Source: Sinorhizobium meliloti
Lineage (GTDB): Bacteria; Pseudomonadota; Alphaproteobacteria; Rhizobiales; Rhizobiaceae
Length of the DNA: 64,000 nucleotides
NCBI RefSeq assembly: GCF_035610345.1
Contig: NZ_CP141212.1
Span: forward strand, 2,299,976 to 2,363,975
Direction: 5' to 3'
Made by a program: the position numbers and the translations under genes. The notes beneath the pieces are model-generated. The model made no database searches, was not told where the DNA came from, and saw only the letters and a list, made by a program, of their open reading frames with translations. Positions 1-8,522 of this stretch are shown in pieces (the first letter of the stretch is position 1; each line of letters begins with the position of its first letter).

Positions 1-573
1 GAGCCCGCGTTCCTTGATGTAGTGCTTGATACGGCCGCGCAGCACGGCGCGCAATTGCGGCTCGAGCTGGCCCATCGGTTCGTCGAGGAGATGCAGATCG
101 GCGTCGCGGATAAGCGCGCGTCCGAGGGACGCCCTCTGCTGCTGGCCGCCGGAAATCGAACTCGGATAACGTCCGAGAATATCCTCGATCTCGAGCAGCT
201 TGGCGATGCTCGCTACCTTGTCTTCGACGACGCTCTGCGAGAGCTTCGACGCCTTGAGCGCAAAAGCTATGTTTTCGCGTACCGTCAGCGGCGGATAGAG
301 CGAATAGCCTTCGAAGGCCATGGCGACGTTGCGGCGGACCGGCGCAAGCATATGCACCTGCCGGCCGGCGACCGAAATCGTGCCGCGCGATACCGGTTCG
401 AAGCCGGCGATCATGCGAAGGGTAGAGGTCTTGCCGCAGCCGGAGGAGCCCAGAAGCGCGATGATCTCACCCTTCTTCACCTCCATGTTCAGCTGCTTCA
501 CGGCGTGAACGCCGTAGTCGACCGGGCCATAGAACTTGTCGACGTTGTCGATCAAAAGAGCGGTAGCGTTCAT
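1..573 (-). CDS. ABC sugar transporter ATP-binding protein (C-terminus beyond window)
   Basis: Partial: 191 codons are visible and the 3' part lies beyond position 1. Cytoplasmic ATPase of a CUT1-type importer. Walker A is GSSGCGKTS, the signature is ISGGQQQ and Walker B is LHLLDEPMG, so the catalytic Glu is present. The Q-loop reads AFEGYSLYPP, with Glu where Gln is usual, and the D-loop is GQLEP rather than SALD. The start codon overlaps the stop of the upstream ATPase gene by 4 bp (ATGA), so the two are translationally coupled and probably form a heterodimer, as GlpS/GlpT-type pairs do. The H-loop and TOBE domain cannot be seen. The substrate can only be inferred from the operon (a sugar or polyol). 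Confidence 0.9.
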   Translation of the reverse strand, partial: MNATALLIDNVDKFYGPVDYGVHAVKQLNMEVKKGEIIALLGSSGCGKTSTLRMIAGFEPVSRGTISVAGRQVHMLAPVRRNVAMAFEGYSLYPPLTVRENIAFALKASKLSQSVVEDKVASIAKLLEIEDILGRYPSSISGGQQQRASLGRALIRDADLHLLDEPMGQLEPQLRAVLRGRIKHYIKERGL

Positions 574-1688
574 GCCGCTTCTCCATCGCGCTTGGATGCC
601 AGTTCGGAAGGAAGGATGCGCTGGCCCGTCGCCTTGTCGAACAGAAAGGCCGCCCGACCGTCGACTGCGATATGCGCCGGTCCGGCGACCGGGCCGGGGG
701 TACCGGCAGGACGGGACACCAAGATCTCGCGGCCGCGGGCGGTCAGCGCCAGCGTCACGGTCTTCTCGTTGAGCGGCGTTTCCGCCTCGACCGTCACGGG
801 GATCGCGCCCTGCACGGTGGCTTCGGTAAAAGCGATCGTCTCCGGGCGCAGGCCGAGAACGCATTGCTTTTCGACAATTTGCGCGCCGAAGCCCGGCAGG
901 CGCAGCCGCATGTCGGAGAGTTCGACGAACGCGCCGTCCGGTCCGCGCTGCGGCACGACATCGAGCAGGTTGATGGTCGGATCGCCGAAGAGCCGGGCGA
1001 TCTCGATGTCGGCGGGCGCGTTGTAGATTTCCGCCGGCGTACCGATCTGGCGGATACGCCCGTGCGCCATGACCGCGATGCGGTCGCCGAGCGCCATTGC
1101 CTCCTTGTAGTCCTGCGTGACGTAGATGACCGTTGCCCCTTGAGCGGCGAGCAGGCGCGGCAGTTCCAGCCTCATCTCGAAGCGCAGCTTCGCGTCGACG
1201 TTGCGAAGCGGGTCGTCGAGGAGCAGCAGCGGCGGCGAGCCCACGAGGGCGCGGGCAAGTGCCGTGCGCTGCTTCTGGCCGTTGGAGAGCGCCTTCGGAT
1301 GATGGCTCAGCACATGATCGATCTTCAGGAGCTTTGCGACCTTGTGCACGCCGGCGGCGATCGTGTCCCGGGACGATTTCCGCGAGGTCAGCGCGCTGGC
1401 GATGTTGTCGAAGGCGCTCATATGCGGGAACAGTGCAAAGTTCTGGAACGCCATGCCGAGGCCGCGATGCTCCGCGTCCACGTCGGTCATGTCTTCGCCG
1501 CCGATAAGGACCCGGCCACCATCCGGCTCGATGACGCCGGCGATCAGCCGGAGCAGAACGGTCTTGCCGGAACCGGACGGGCCGAAGAGCACCAGTCGCT
1601 CGCCATTGGCCACGTCGAGCGAGAGATCGTCCAGAACCGCCTGGCTCTTGTAGCGCTTGACGATGTTTTTCAGTTGCAGTGTTGTCAT
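570..1688 (-). CDS. ABC sugar transporter ATP-binding protein with degenerate catalytic motifs
   Basis: 372 aa, full length for a MalK/UgpC-like ATPase with a C-terminal TOBE-like domain (LGLRPETIAF). Walker A GPSGSGKT is intact and the Q-loop is AFQNFALFPH. The signature is LSNGQ instead of LSGGQ, Walker B ends in LLLLDDPL (Asp for the catalytic Glu), and the switch His is Gln (VTQDYKEA). Both residues most needed for hydrolysis are therefore substituted. It sits 4 bp after the permease gene and overlaps the next ATPase by 4 bp. The likely role is the degenerate half of an asymmetric ATPase heterodimer. The family assignment is sure; the catalytic consequence is inference. Confidence 0.93.
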   Translation of the reverse strand: MTTLQLKNIVKRYKSQAVLDDLSLDVANGERLVLFGPSGSGKTVLLRLIAGVIEPDGGRVLIGGEDMTDVDAEHRGLGMAFQNFALFPHMSAFDNIASALTSRKSSRDTIAAGVHKVAKLLKIDHVLSHHPKALSNGQKQRTALARALVGSPPLLLLDDPLRNVDAKLRFEMRLELPRLLAAQGATVIYVTQDYKEAMALGDRIAVMAHGRIRQIGTPAEIYNAPADIEIARLFGDPTINLLDVVPQRGPDGAFVELSDMRLRLPGFGAQIVEKQCVLGLRPETIAFTEATVQGAIPVTVEAETPLNEKTVTLALTARGREILVSRPAGTPGPVAGPAHIAVDGRAAFLFDKATGQRILPSELASKRDGEAA

Positions 1689-1692
1689 TCGA

Positions 1693-2550
1693 TTATCCCT
1701 TCACCGCACCGAGCGACAGGCCTTCGACGAGGTAGCGCTGAGCGTAGAGTGCGAGTGCGAGCGTCGGCGTGATCGAGAGCACGATCGCGGCGGCGATCTG
1801 GCCGTACTGGATGCCCGAGGCCGTGACGAATGCCAGCGCGCCGACTGTCACCGGCTGCTTGTCCGCGGACGCCAGCACCAGGGCGAAAACGAAATTGTTC
1901 CAGGCGAAGATGAAGGCGAGCAGACCGGCCGCTGCGATCCCGGGACCTGCCAGCGGCAGGGCGATCTTGCGGAACGTCGAAAACCAGGAGTGGCCGGCGA
2001 TGCGATAGGCATATTCGACATCGGCCGAGATGTCCTCGAAGTAGCCGCGCACGATCCAGAGGATGAGCGGCAGGCAGATCAGCTGGTAGATCCAGATGAG
2101 ACCGAAATAGGTGTTCGAGAGGCCGAGCCACTGAAAATACTGCGTCAGGGGCAGCAGCACGAGCAACGGCGGCGCAAAGCGGAAGGAGAGCAGCGTGAAG
2201 GCGATGTCCTCCGACCCTCTGAACTTGTGCCGCGCGAAGGCATAGGCCGCCGGCACGCCGAGGACCAGCGCCAGGGCTACGGAAGCGACGGACAGCAGGA
2301 CCGAATTGCCGAGATTGCGCATGAAGGCGATATCGAGCGTGCCGGAGGCGGTCTGGAGTTTGCCGGTGATCAGCGCCGCATAATTCTCGAGCGTCGGCGT
2401 GAAGACCACCGATGGGGGTATTCTGAGGATCGTCTCGTTCGTCTGGAACGACATGAGGAAGATCCAGACGATCGGAAACATGAAGAAGACGACGACCAGG
2501 GTGAGCGCGACGCCGCGCAGGAGCCTTTCGACCGGAGAGGTGGTTTCCAT
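1693..2550 (-). CDS. ABC sugar transporter permease (inner-membrane, MalG-like)
   Basis: 285 aa, six predicted membrane spans and a MalG/UgpE-type arrangement. I chose the ATG at 2550 (METTSPVERLL) because AAGGAGG lies six bases upstream; a longer frame exists but would run into the preceding permease gene. The cytoplasmic EAA loop is degenerate (YAYRIAGHSWFSTFRKIALP). It follows the first permease by 11 bp and precedes the ATPase by 4 bp, all in one operon. It forms the inner-membrane pore with the partner permease for a sugar or polyol delivered by the Tat-exported binding protein. Confidence 0.92.
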   Translation of the reverse strand: METTSPVERLLRGVALTLVVVFFMFPIVWIFLMSFQTNETILRIPPSVVFTPTLENYAALITGKLQTASGTLDIAFMRNLGNSVLLSVASVALALVLGVPAAYAFARHKFRGSEDIAFTLLSFRFAPPLLVLLPLTQYFQWLGLSNTYFGLIWIYQLICLPLILWIVRGYFEDISADVEYAYRIAGHSWFSTFRKIALPLAGPGIAAAGLLAFIFAWNNFVFALVLASADKQPVTVGALAFVTASGIQYGQIAAAIVLSITPTLALALYAQRYLVEGLSLGAVKG

Positions 2551-2561
2551 TTTCGGCCTCC

Positions 2562-3485
2562 TTACGCTTCGCCGCGGGCGCGTTCGCGCAGCCGGAGCCA
2601 GTTCTTGATGAAGATGTTCGACAGGGCGTAGGTGATCGCCCACAGGATGATCAGCAGCGCCGCTGAACGCCCGACATTGGTCGACTGGAAGAAGTTGAGG
2701 TAGGCCTCGACCTGGAAGACCGTCAGCGTGTCCCCGGGGCCGCCCTGCGTCATCGCGTAGATGATGTCGAACTGCTGGATCGAATCGAGCAGCCGGAAGA
2801 GCGTCGCCGTCAGAATATAGGGCGTCAGCATCGGCAAGGTGATGCGGAAGAAGACGAAACTGCGCGGCACACCGTCGAGCGCCGCCGCTTCGAAAGGCTG
2901 CGTCGGCAGCGAGCGGAGGCCCGCGAGCAGCAGGATCATGATGAAGGGCGTATAGACCCAGATGTCGACGAGCACGACGGTCAGTAGCGCCGTGTCCGGC
3001 GACGAGGCCCAGCGGAAATTCTCAAGGCCTACGAGACTTGCGAGATAGCTCAGGATTCCGAAGCCGGGATTGGTCATCAGCTTCCACATCAGCGCCGCGA
3101 GCGCCGGGGCCGTCATCAGCGGCAGGAGCAGCATGATCGAGATGAAATTGTTGACCGTGGAGCGGCGCTGCAGGAGCAGCGCGATGCCGAGACCGAGCAG
3201 CAGCTCCAGGGTCACGGTGACGCCGGCATAGAGCAGCGATATCTTCAGCGTGTTCCAGAAACCCGGATCGGTGAAGAAGTTCAGATAGTTCTCACCCCAG
3301 TTGAACTGGCGTGCCCAGGGCTGGCTAAGCCGGTAGCGCTGGAAGGAATAGATCACCGCCGTGAAGAACGGGATCAGGATACCGATGCACACGAGAAGCG
3401 CCGGCAGGGAGAGCACATAGGGCAAGGCCCTCTTGCTGATTCCGAACCTGCTGCCCCTTGGGCTGGAGTGCGTTACTGAAGCCAT
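2562..3485 (-). CDS. ABC sugar transporter permease (inner-membrane, MalF-like)
   Basis: 307 aa, six predicted spans, with a clear EAA loop near the C-terminus (FEAAALDGVPRSFVFFRITLP) for contact with the ATPase. The N-terminal cytoplasmic segment is followed by a first span (ALPYVLSLPALLVCIGILIP). The start at 3485 is preceded by GGAG. The gene is separated from the binding-protein gene upstream by about 190 bp carrying two strong hairpins, whereas everything downstream is nearly contiguous. Family: binding-protein-dependent transport inner-membrane component of the CUT1 sugar class. Confidence 0.93.
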   Translation of the reverse strand: MASVTHSSPRGSRFGISKRALPYVLSLPALLVCIGILIPFFTAVIYSFQRYRLSQPWARQFNWGENYLNFFTDPGFWNTLKISLLYAGVTVTLELLLGLGIALLLQRRSTVNNFISIMLLLPLMTAPALAALMWKLMTNPGFGILSYLASLVGLENFRWASSPDTALLTVVLVDIWVYTPFIMILLLAGLRSLPTQPFEAAALDGVPRSFVFFRITLPMLTPYILTATLFRLLDSIQQFDIIYAMTQGGPGDTLTVFQVEAYLNFFQSTNVGRSAALLIILWAITYALSNIFIKNWLRLRERARGEA

Positions 3486-3586
3486 GGCCAGCTCCGTCTA
3501 AATGCCTGTGTCTATGACATAAGGGGTCGGCCGCGGCCGGCGCAGCCAGACCCCCTCTTCCATTTGCTTTTCGTGCCGAAACGGCG

Positions 3587-3659
3587 GCCCGCCGGCGGCG
3601 GGCTGGCCTGGAGCGGGATGGATGCGAACGTTCGATGATGTCCGCCCGCCTCCGCTCCA
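3587..3659 (-). terminator. Intercistronic hairpins between binding protein and permease genes
   Basis: Two inverted repeats lie in the gap 3486-3673. GCCCGCC (3587-3593) pairs with GGCGGGC (3597-3603). TGGAGCGG (3609-3616) pairs with CCGCTCCA (3652-3659), enclosing the palindrome CGAACGTTCG (3625-3634). No T-run follows, so partial attenuation or protection of the upstream binding-protein mRNA is more likely than complete termination. This is inference from position and structure. Confidence 0.5.
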
Positions 3660-3673
3660 AGCCGGAGGTGCGA

Positions 3674-5119
3674 TCAGCCGAGCCCGGCTTCCGCGAGCTG
3701 CCGGTTGATGCTCTCGACAAGCCTGTCGAGACCCTCGTCGACCGGCACTTCCTTCGCCACCATCTTCTGCAGCGTCGCCGCCCATTCGGTGGTGAGGTCG
3801 AAGAAAAGCGGCTGGGGGGTGAAGTGGATCTTCGCGCCCGGCGCCGAAACGTCGTGCATCTCCACATAACCGGGATAGCTCTTGTTCAGCCGCTCGCGGA
3901 AGATCTCGTCCTTCCAGACCGATGCCCGGACCGGGTTGACGAAGTCCATCTTGGTCGCGCCGAAGATCGCGTGCTCGAGACCCGATGCCCATTGCAGGAA
4001 ATACCAGGTCGCATCCTTGTCCTTCGCGAAGTTGGACATGGCCAGCGACCAGATCCAGATGTTCGGCGTCGGAGCCTTTGCTTCCGGGTTGGCGGCAAAC
4101 GGCGCGTAAGCGAGCTTGCCGGCCATCTTGTTATCGCCGCCATTCATGAAGTAGCCGAGAATGTCGGCGTCGTAGATCATGGCGGAGGCGCCGGCGCCGA
4201 GGTCCGTGCCGACCTGGTACCAGGTGTAGGTCGACCAGTCCTTCGGGCCGCTCTCCTGGATCATCTGCACCCATTTTGCGTGGAAGGCTTTGGATTCAGG
4301 CGTATTCATCGCGGCCGAAAGCTTGCCGTCCTCCGAGACGTTCAGATCCTTCTGGCCGAAATTCGCGTAGCCGGAAAGGAAGCCCGGATGGATGGTCGCC
4401 CAGGAACGGGACCCGCGCACGCCGATGCCGTAGACGCCGCCGCCCACGTCCTTGTTGAGCTTTGCCGCGGTAGCGACGAGTTCATCGAGGTTCTTCGGAA
4501 CGCTGGCGCCGACCTTTTCGAACATCTCCTGATTATAGGAGAGGTTGTTCTGCTCGTAGCCCCACGGAATGCACCATTGCTTGGCATCTTCCGAACCGAG
4601 CGCACCGCCCGGCTGGCCGTTCCATGCGCAGGAAGCCTTGACGCCCGGCAGGAAGTCGTCCCAGCCATATTGCGGATTTGTCTTCGCCGGATCCTTGATC
4701 CACTCGTTGAGGTCCGTGATCCAGCCGGCCGGACCGTAGGTCCAGGTCATGTAGGCGCCGGTCATGAAGGCGTCGTATTCCGACGAGCCGGAAGAGAGCG
4801 CCGCCGTCACCTTGTCGAAATAGACGTCCTCCGGGAAGACGTCATAGGTGACTTCGATGCCGGTCAGGTCCTTGAACGCCTGAAGATTGGCGATCATCGC
4901 ATCCGCATAAGGGTGCTTGTTCAGGAGCAGCTTCAGCGACTTGCCGGAATGTGCCTTCCAGTCGAAGTCGGCGGCAAGCGCCTGGGTCGACATCATGTTG
5001 AACAGGGTGCCGGCGGTGCCCGCCGTCAGGCCTGCCGCGCCAAGGCCCTTCAACAGGCCGCGACGGTCCACCTCTCCGCGCAGGAATGCGCCAATGAGGT
5101 CTTTCTCCTTGTCGTACAT
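3674..5119 (-). CDS. ABC transporter sugar-binding protein, Tat-exported
   Basis: 481 aa extracellular solute-binding protein, family 1. The N-terminus carries a twin-arginine motif (DRRGLLKGLG) followed by a hydrophobic stretch and a plausible cleavage site after TQALA, so it is probably exported folded to the periplasm. The start at 5119 has a GGAGGAG Shine-Dalgarno. It is first in a transporter operon after the SorC-type regulator gene and is separated from the permeases by hairpins. It should supply substrate specificity, but the ligand cannot be read from sequence; SorC neighbours and twin ATPases suggest a sugar or polyol. Confidence 0.9.
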   Translation of the reverse strand: MYDKEKDLIGAFLRGEVDRRGLLKGLGAAGLTAGTAGTLFNMMSTQALAADFDWKAHSGKSLKLLLNKHPYADAMIANLQAFKDLTGIEVTYDVFPEDVYFDKVTAALSSGSSEYDAFMTGAYMTWTYGPAGWITDLNEWIKDPAKTNPQYGWDDFLPGVKASCAWNGQPGGALGSEDAKQWCIPWGYEQNNLSYNQEMFEKVGASVPKNLDELVATAAKLNKDVGGGVYGIGVRGSRSWATIHPGFLSGYANFGQKDLNVSEDGKLSAAMNTPESKAFHAKWVQMIQESGPKDWSTYTWYQVGTDLGAGASAMIYDADILGYFMNGGDNKMAGKLAYAPFAANPEAKAPTPNIWIWSLAMSNFAKDKDATWYFLQWASGLEHAIFGATKMDFVNPVRASVWKDEIFRERLNKSYPGYVEMHDVSAPGAKIHFTPQPLFFDLTTEWAATLQKMVAKEVPVDEGLDRLVESINRQLAEAGLG

Positions 5120-5234
5120 CTGTTTTCTCCTCCACTACGGGTAAAACTGCTCGACTGAGCTGCCGGCTACCCAACCGGTATTGCCTCCCTGGACCGCAGC
5201 GCCGATTTTCGTCGCTCCCCGGTCCCGTGTTTTC

Positions 5235-6194
5235 TCAAGCGGCGAGCGTCTGCGCAGTGCGCTCGTCGGTGATGAGTCCGCTCAGGAACCCGCTCTCCAG
5301 GACCGCGCGAATCGGGCGCGTCTTGACCCTGCCCCCGGCAATCGCCACGGTGCGGCGGTTCTTCAGGTCCTGCCGACCAAGCGTGAAGGTGCGGTTCGAA
5401 AGCGCGGTCTCTATCGGCCTGCCCTTCTCGTCGAAGAAGTGGCCGAGCAGCTCGCCCACGCCGCCCGCTTTCTGGATCTCCGCTATTTCGCGCATCTCGA
5501 TCATCCCGGTCGCCACAAGCGATGCCTCGCGCTCGGCCGTGCCGATTCCGACCATCAGAAGGTCGGCCGACTTCGCGAGATCGAAGACCTCCCGCACGCC
5601 GCGCTGGCTGAATAGGACATCGCGGTCCTCGACCGTATTGGCGAAGAACGGCACCGGCATCACATAGGCTTCCGCGCCCGTGCGCTCTGCCAGGCGGTGG
5701 ATAACGTCATGCGGATTGGCGGAGAATTTTCGCGTGAGCCCGCCGAGCAGAGAAACGAAGCGGGTGTTGTTGCTCGCCGTGCGCGGCATGTACTCGATGC
5801 TGGCTGCGAGCGTGCGTCCGTGGCCGACGCCGATCAGCGCCGTCTCTCCGCGCTCGATCTCGCGTCTGAGAAACTGCGCCCCGGAGATGCCGAGCGCCTT
5901 CAGCGGCAGGTCGTCGCTGTCGAAGTCCGGGACCACCTCGCAATAGTCCAGGCCGTAACGGCTGGAAAGCTTCTGCTCCAGCTCGACGCATTCGGAGACG
6001 TCCCCGTCGATATAGACTTTCACCAACCCTTCCTGGTTGGCCTTCATGATCAGCCGGTGTGCTTTGAGCGACGTGAGCCCCAGGCGCTTGGCGACCTCGG
6101 CCTGGGTCAGCCCGCCGGCGTAATGCAGCCAGGCGGCGCGGGTCGCCATGCTCGCCTCGTCCTCGCGGACAGCCATTCCACCGATGCTCGCCAT
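5235..6194 (-). CDS. SorC/DeoR-type transcriptional regulator
   Basis: About 319 aa. The N-terminal HTH (AWLHYAGGLTQAEVAKRLGL) is followed by a SorC-type sugar-phosphate-binding domain with the motif LIGVGHGRTLAA and the LLMVGIGTAE segment. An in-frame ATG at 6221 would extend it, but that codon lies inside a 28-bp inverted repeat (6212-6239), so I prefer 6194; ATGs at 6176 and 6149 are also possible. It is immediately upstream of, and co-oriented with, the sugar ABC operon and probably controls it in response to a phosphorylated sugar. The ligand is unknown. Confidence 0.88.
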   Translation of the reverse strand: MASIGGMAVREDEASMATRAAWLHYAGGLTQAEVAKRLGLTSLKAHRLIMKANQEGLVKVYIDGDVSECVELEQKLSSRYGLDYCEVVPDFDSDDLPLKALGISGAQFLRREIERGETALIGVGHGRTLAASIEYMPRTASNNTRFVSLLGGLTRKFSANPHDVIHRLAERTGAEAYVMPVPFFANTVEDRDVLFSQRGVREVFDLAKSADLLMVGIGTAEREASLVATGMIEMREIAEIQKAGGVGELLGHFFDEKGRPIETALSNRTFTLGRQDLKNRRTVAIAGGRVKTRPIRAVLESGFLSGLITDERTAQTLAA

Positions 6195-6211
6195 ATCCTC
6201 CCACCCGATGC

Positions 6212-6239
6212 TGCGCTGCATGATAAATTTTGCAGCGCA
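6212..6239. promoter_or_regulatory. Inverted repeat, candidate SorC operator
   Basis: Perfect 9-bp arms TGCGCTGCA (6212-6220) and TGCAGCGCA (6231-6239) are separated by a 10-bp AT-rich spacer. It lies immediately before the regulator gene in an otherwise AT-rich stretch (6221-6300), a natural place for autoregulation and control of the downstream transporter operon. Symmetry is seen directly; binding is inferred. Confidence 0.5.
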
Positions 6240-6403
6240 TGATATTTTTATCTCGATATGAAATAATTTTCACGGGTTGAAAAAATTGTCAAGTCTCAGT
6301 TGGTCGCATGCCGAAAAAACGCGGGCACATCGGCGATGCGTCCCGCGGAGTTTTCGAAAAGCCAATGGCGTCAGGTGATCGGCAGACGCGGAAGCCCGCC
6401 TCT

Positions 6404-7207
6404 CTAATGGCCGAGATTCTTGATGTAGAGAGACAGGAGCTGGGTTTGCGAGGAAATGCCGAGCTTCCGATAGACGTTGCGGCGGTGGACTTTGACCGTG
6501 CCCGTCGAAATGCCGAGCTTCAATCCGATCGATTCGGAAGAATGGCCCTGGAGCACGAGTTCGATGATCGCCGCTTCCCGCTCGGTAAGATTGAGGTGCC
6601 GCCAGACCCCGTCTGCCGGAGGATGTGCCGCCTTCCGGCGGCCCCGGCCCTTTTTCGCGAGCGCCATATCGAAGCGACGGTCGAGTTCCGCCCAATGATG
6701 GCGCACGAGGGCCGCCACCAGCAGCTCCGCCTTTTTCAGCAAAGCGAATTCCGTCGCGCTGAAGACCCCCGTCGCCTCCCGCCGCATCAAGGAGAGGACG
6801 ACGGTGACCTGTTCGCTGACCGGCACGAAGAAGCCGACCTCCTCGGCAAGCCCCGTCTGGACGTAGTAGGTCCGGTAGTACTCGCTCGAGAAAAAGCGGT
6901 CGGGCGCCAGTTCGCGCATGCGCCACACGCCGGGCTTGGGGGCACGAGCGGCGTGATAGAACGGATCGAGCAGATAAGGTCCGGCCTGATAGAGGCTCAC
7001 GAAGAGCACGTGATCCTCGGCGTCGAACGTACTGTAAAGGTCGAGCGGCCGTTCTTTTCCCCGATAGGCGAAGACGACGACGTAATCGAACGTCATCAGG
7101 GTGGACATCAGTCCCCGGAATGTGCAGCCGACAGCCTCGTCATCCATCGGGGCGCCGTTCACCAGCGGCGCCATCGCCTGAAAAAGTCTGTCGAGGTCGA
7201 TGCCCAA
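6404..7207 (-). CDS. LuxR-family transcriptional regulator
   Basis: About 267 aa. The C-terminal LuxR/GerE HTH is clear (LTEREAAIIELVLQGHSSES ... GISTGTVKVHRRNVYRKLGI). The N-terminal 180 residues form a sensory region I do not recognise. I favour the TTG at 7207 because GGGAG stands six bases upstream; an in-frame ATG at 7261 has no good ribosome site and would place one of two TGGGGTATA repeats inside the gene. There is no luxI-type synthase nearby, so quorum sensing is not implied. It is divergent from a polyamine-type ABC operon that it probably controls. Confidence 0.85.
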   Translation of the reverse strand: MGIDLDRLFQAMAPLVNGAPMDDEAVGCTFRGLMSTLMTFDYVVVFAYRGKERPLDLYSTFDAEDHVLFVSLYQAGPYLLDPFYHAARAPKPGVWRMRELAPDRFFSSEYYRTYYVQTGLAEEVGFFVPVSEQVTVVLSLMRREATGVFSATEFALLKKAELLVAALVRHHWAELDRRFDMALAKKGRGRRKAAHPPADGVWRHLNLTEREAAIIELVLQGHSSESIGLKLGISTGTVKVHRRNVYRKLGISSQTQLLSLYIKNLGH

Positions 7208-7235
7208 ACGGTTCTCCCGGGTCGCTCCGCCGCTC

Positions 7236-7295
7236 TGGGGTATACTCCTCCCACAGGGCATTCTGGGTTGAAATACCTCTCTTGGGGTATATACC
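7236..7295. promoter_or_regulatory. Direct repeats, candidate LuxR-type regulator sites
   Basis: TGGGGTATA occurs at 7236-7244 and again at 7283-7291, the second copy extending into the palindrome GGTATATACC (7286-7295). An inverted half copy ATACC is at 7273-7277. They sit in the divergent intergenic region between the LuxR-type gene and the transporter genes. Binding is inference from position and repetition. Confidence 0.4.
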
Positions 7296-7391
7296 GGCCC
7301 GGGCGCTTTTGACTAGGCTATCCGATAATGACGGTGGAAGCGGCGGTGCATGAACCGCGAGCAATTCCAAGAACGACCGCAGGGAACAGAC

Positions 7392-8471
7392 GTGACATCC
7401 GCTTCGACGAACGACATCGAATTCCGTTCGGTCGCCAAACGCTATGGCAGCGTAACGGCCGTATCGGACATCAGCCTGACGGTGCCGAAGGGCGCCTTCG
7501 TTGCGCTGCTCGGCCCATCCGGCTGCGGCAAGACCACATGCCTGCGCATGATCGGCGGCTTCGAGCAGCCGAGCGAAGGCATGGTCTATATCGGCGGCCA
7601 GCCGATGAACGGCGTGCCCGCCTATCGCCGGCCGGTCAACATGGTGTTCCAGCAATATGCGCTTTTCCCGCATCTCGATGTCGAGCAGAACGTCGCCTAT
7701 GGCTTGAGGCAAATGCGTCCCCGTATCCCGGCCGCCGAGATCACCCGGCGTGCTCAGGAGGCACTGGAGATGGTCCGCCTCGGCGGCTTCGGCAAGCGCC
7801 GGATCCACGAAATGTCCGGCGGACAGCAGCAGCGCGTGGCGCTCGCCCGCGCCATCGTCAACAAGCCGAAGGTGCTGCTCCTCGACGAGCCGCTCGCAGC
7901 GCTCGATAAGAAGCTGCGCACCGCCATGCAGATCGAACTGCAGAGCCTGCAGCGCGAGCTCGGCATCACCTTCGTGCTCGTCACGCACGATCAGGAAGAG
8001 GCGCTCTCGATGAGCGACTTCGTCTGCGTCATGAGCACCGGCCGCATCGTGCAGATCGGACCGCCGCAGGAGATCTACGACCGCCCGGCAAGTCTCTTCG
8101 TCGCCGACTTCGTCGGCAAGGCCAACCGCATCGCCGGTTCGATCGAACCCGGCGCCGGCGCGGTCCTCCTCGCCAATGGCGTCGGACTTGCCAAGCCCGC
8201 CCGCGCCAACGGCACGGCAGGCCCGGTCATGGTTGCGCTGCGCCCGGAGGCGATAAGCCTGGTGCGTGACGGCAGCGCTGCGCTGCGTGGCACGGTGACC
8301 CACCGCATCTTCCTGGGCTCGTCCGTCGAATATTCGGTCGAGGTCGAGGGCCTCGGTGATTTTCTCGTTACCGCAGACCGCCGCAGCCTGAACGACAGCG
8401 ATCTCGCCGAGCCCGGCGAAAGGATCGGGCTAAGCTTCGACCCGAATGCAATGCATGTCTTTCCGGCCTGA
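7392..8471 (+). CDS. Polyamine-type ABC transporter ATP-binding protein (PotA-like)
   Basis: About 359 aa. Walker A GPSGCGKTT, Q-loop VFQQYALFPH, signature MSGGQQQR, Walker B VLLLDEPLAALD and switch His in VTHDQEEA are all intact. The C-terminal TOBE_2-type domain contains VALRPEAISL. I chose GTG at 7392 because AGGGA lies six bases upstream; ATG at 7350 is the alternative and adds 14 residues. It energises the importer encoded by the next three genes. PotA/PotG-class systems carry putrescine, spermidine and other cationic compounds, and the position next to the carnitine genes suggests a quaternary-ammonium substrate (inference). Confidence 0.92.
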   Translation: MTSASTNDIEFRSVAKRYGSVTAVSDISLTVPKGAFVALLGPSGCGKTTCLRMIGGFEQPSEGMVYIGGQPMNGVPAYRRPVNMVFQQYALFPHLDVEQNVAYGLRQMRPRIPAAEITRRAQEALEMVRLGGFGKRRIHEMSGGQQQRVALARAIVNKPKVLLLDEPLAALDKKLRTAMQIELQSLQRELGITFVLVTHDQEEALSMSDFVCVMSTGRIVQIGPPQEIYDRPASLFVADFVGKANRIAGSIEPGAGAVLLANGVGLAKPARANGTAGPVMVALRPEAISLVRDGSAALRGTVTHRIFLGSSVEYSVEVEGLGDFLVTADRRSLNDSDLAEPGERIGLSFDPNAMHVFPA

Positions 8472-8522
8472 AGTGCCCGATCTGCCGCAATCAATTGACG
8501 TCAACGATAAGGGAACAGCATC

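Noticed and set aside
6404..7207. Quorum-sensing LuxR receptor
   Set aside because: No autoinducer synthase nearby and the N-terminal half lacks recognisable acyl-homoserine-lactone-binding residues.
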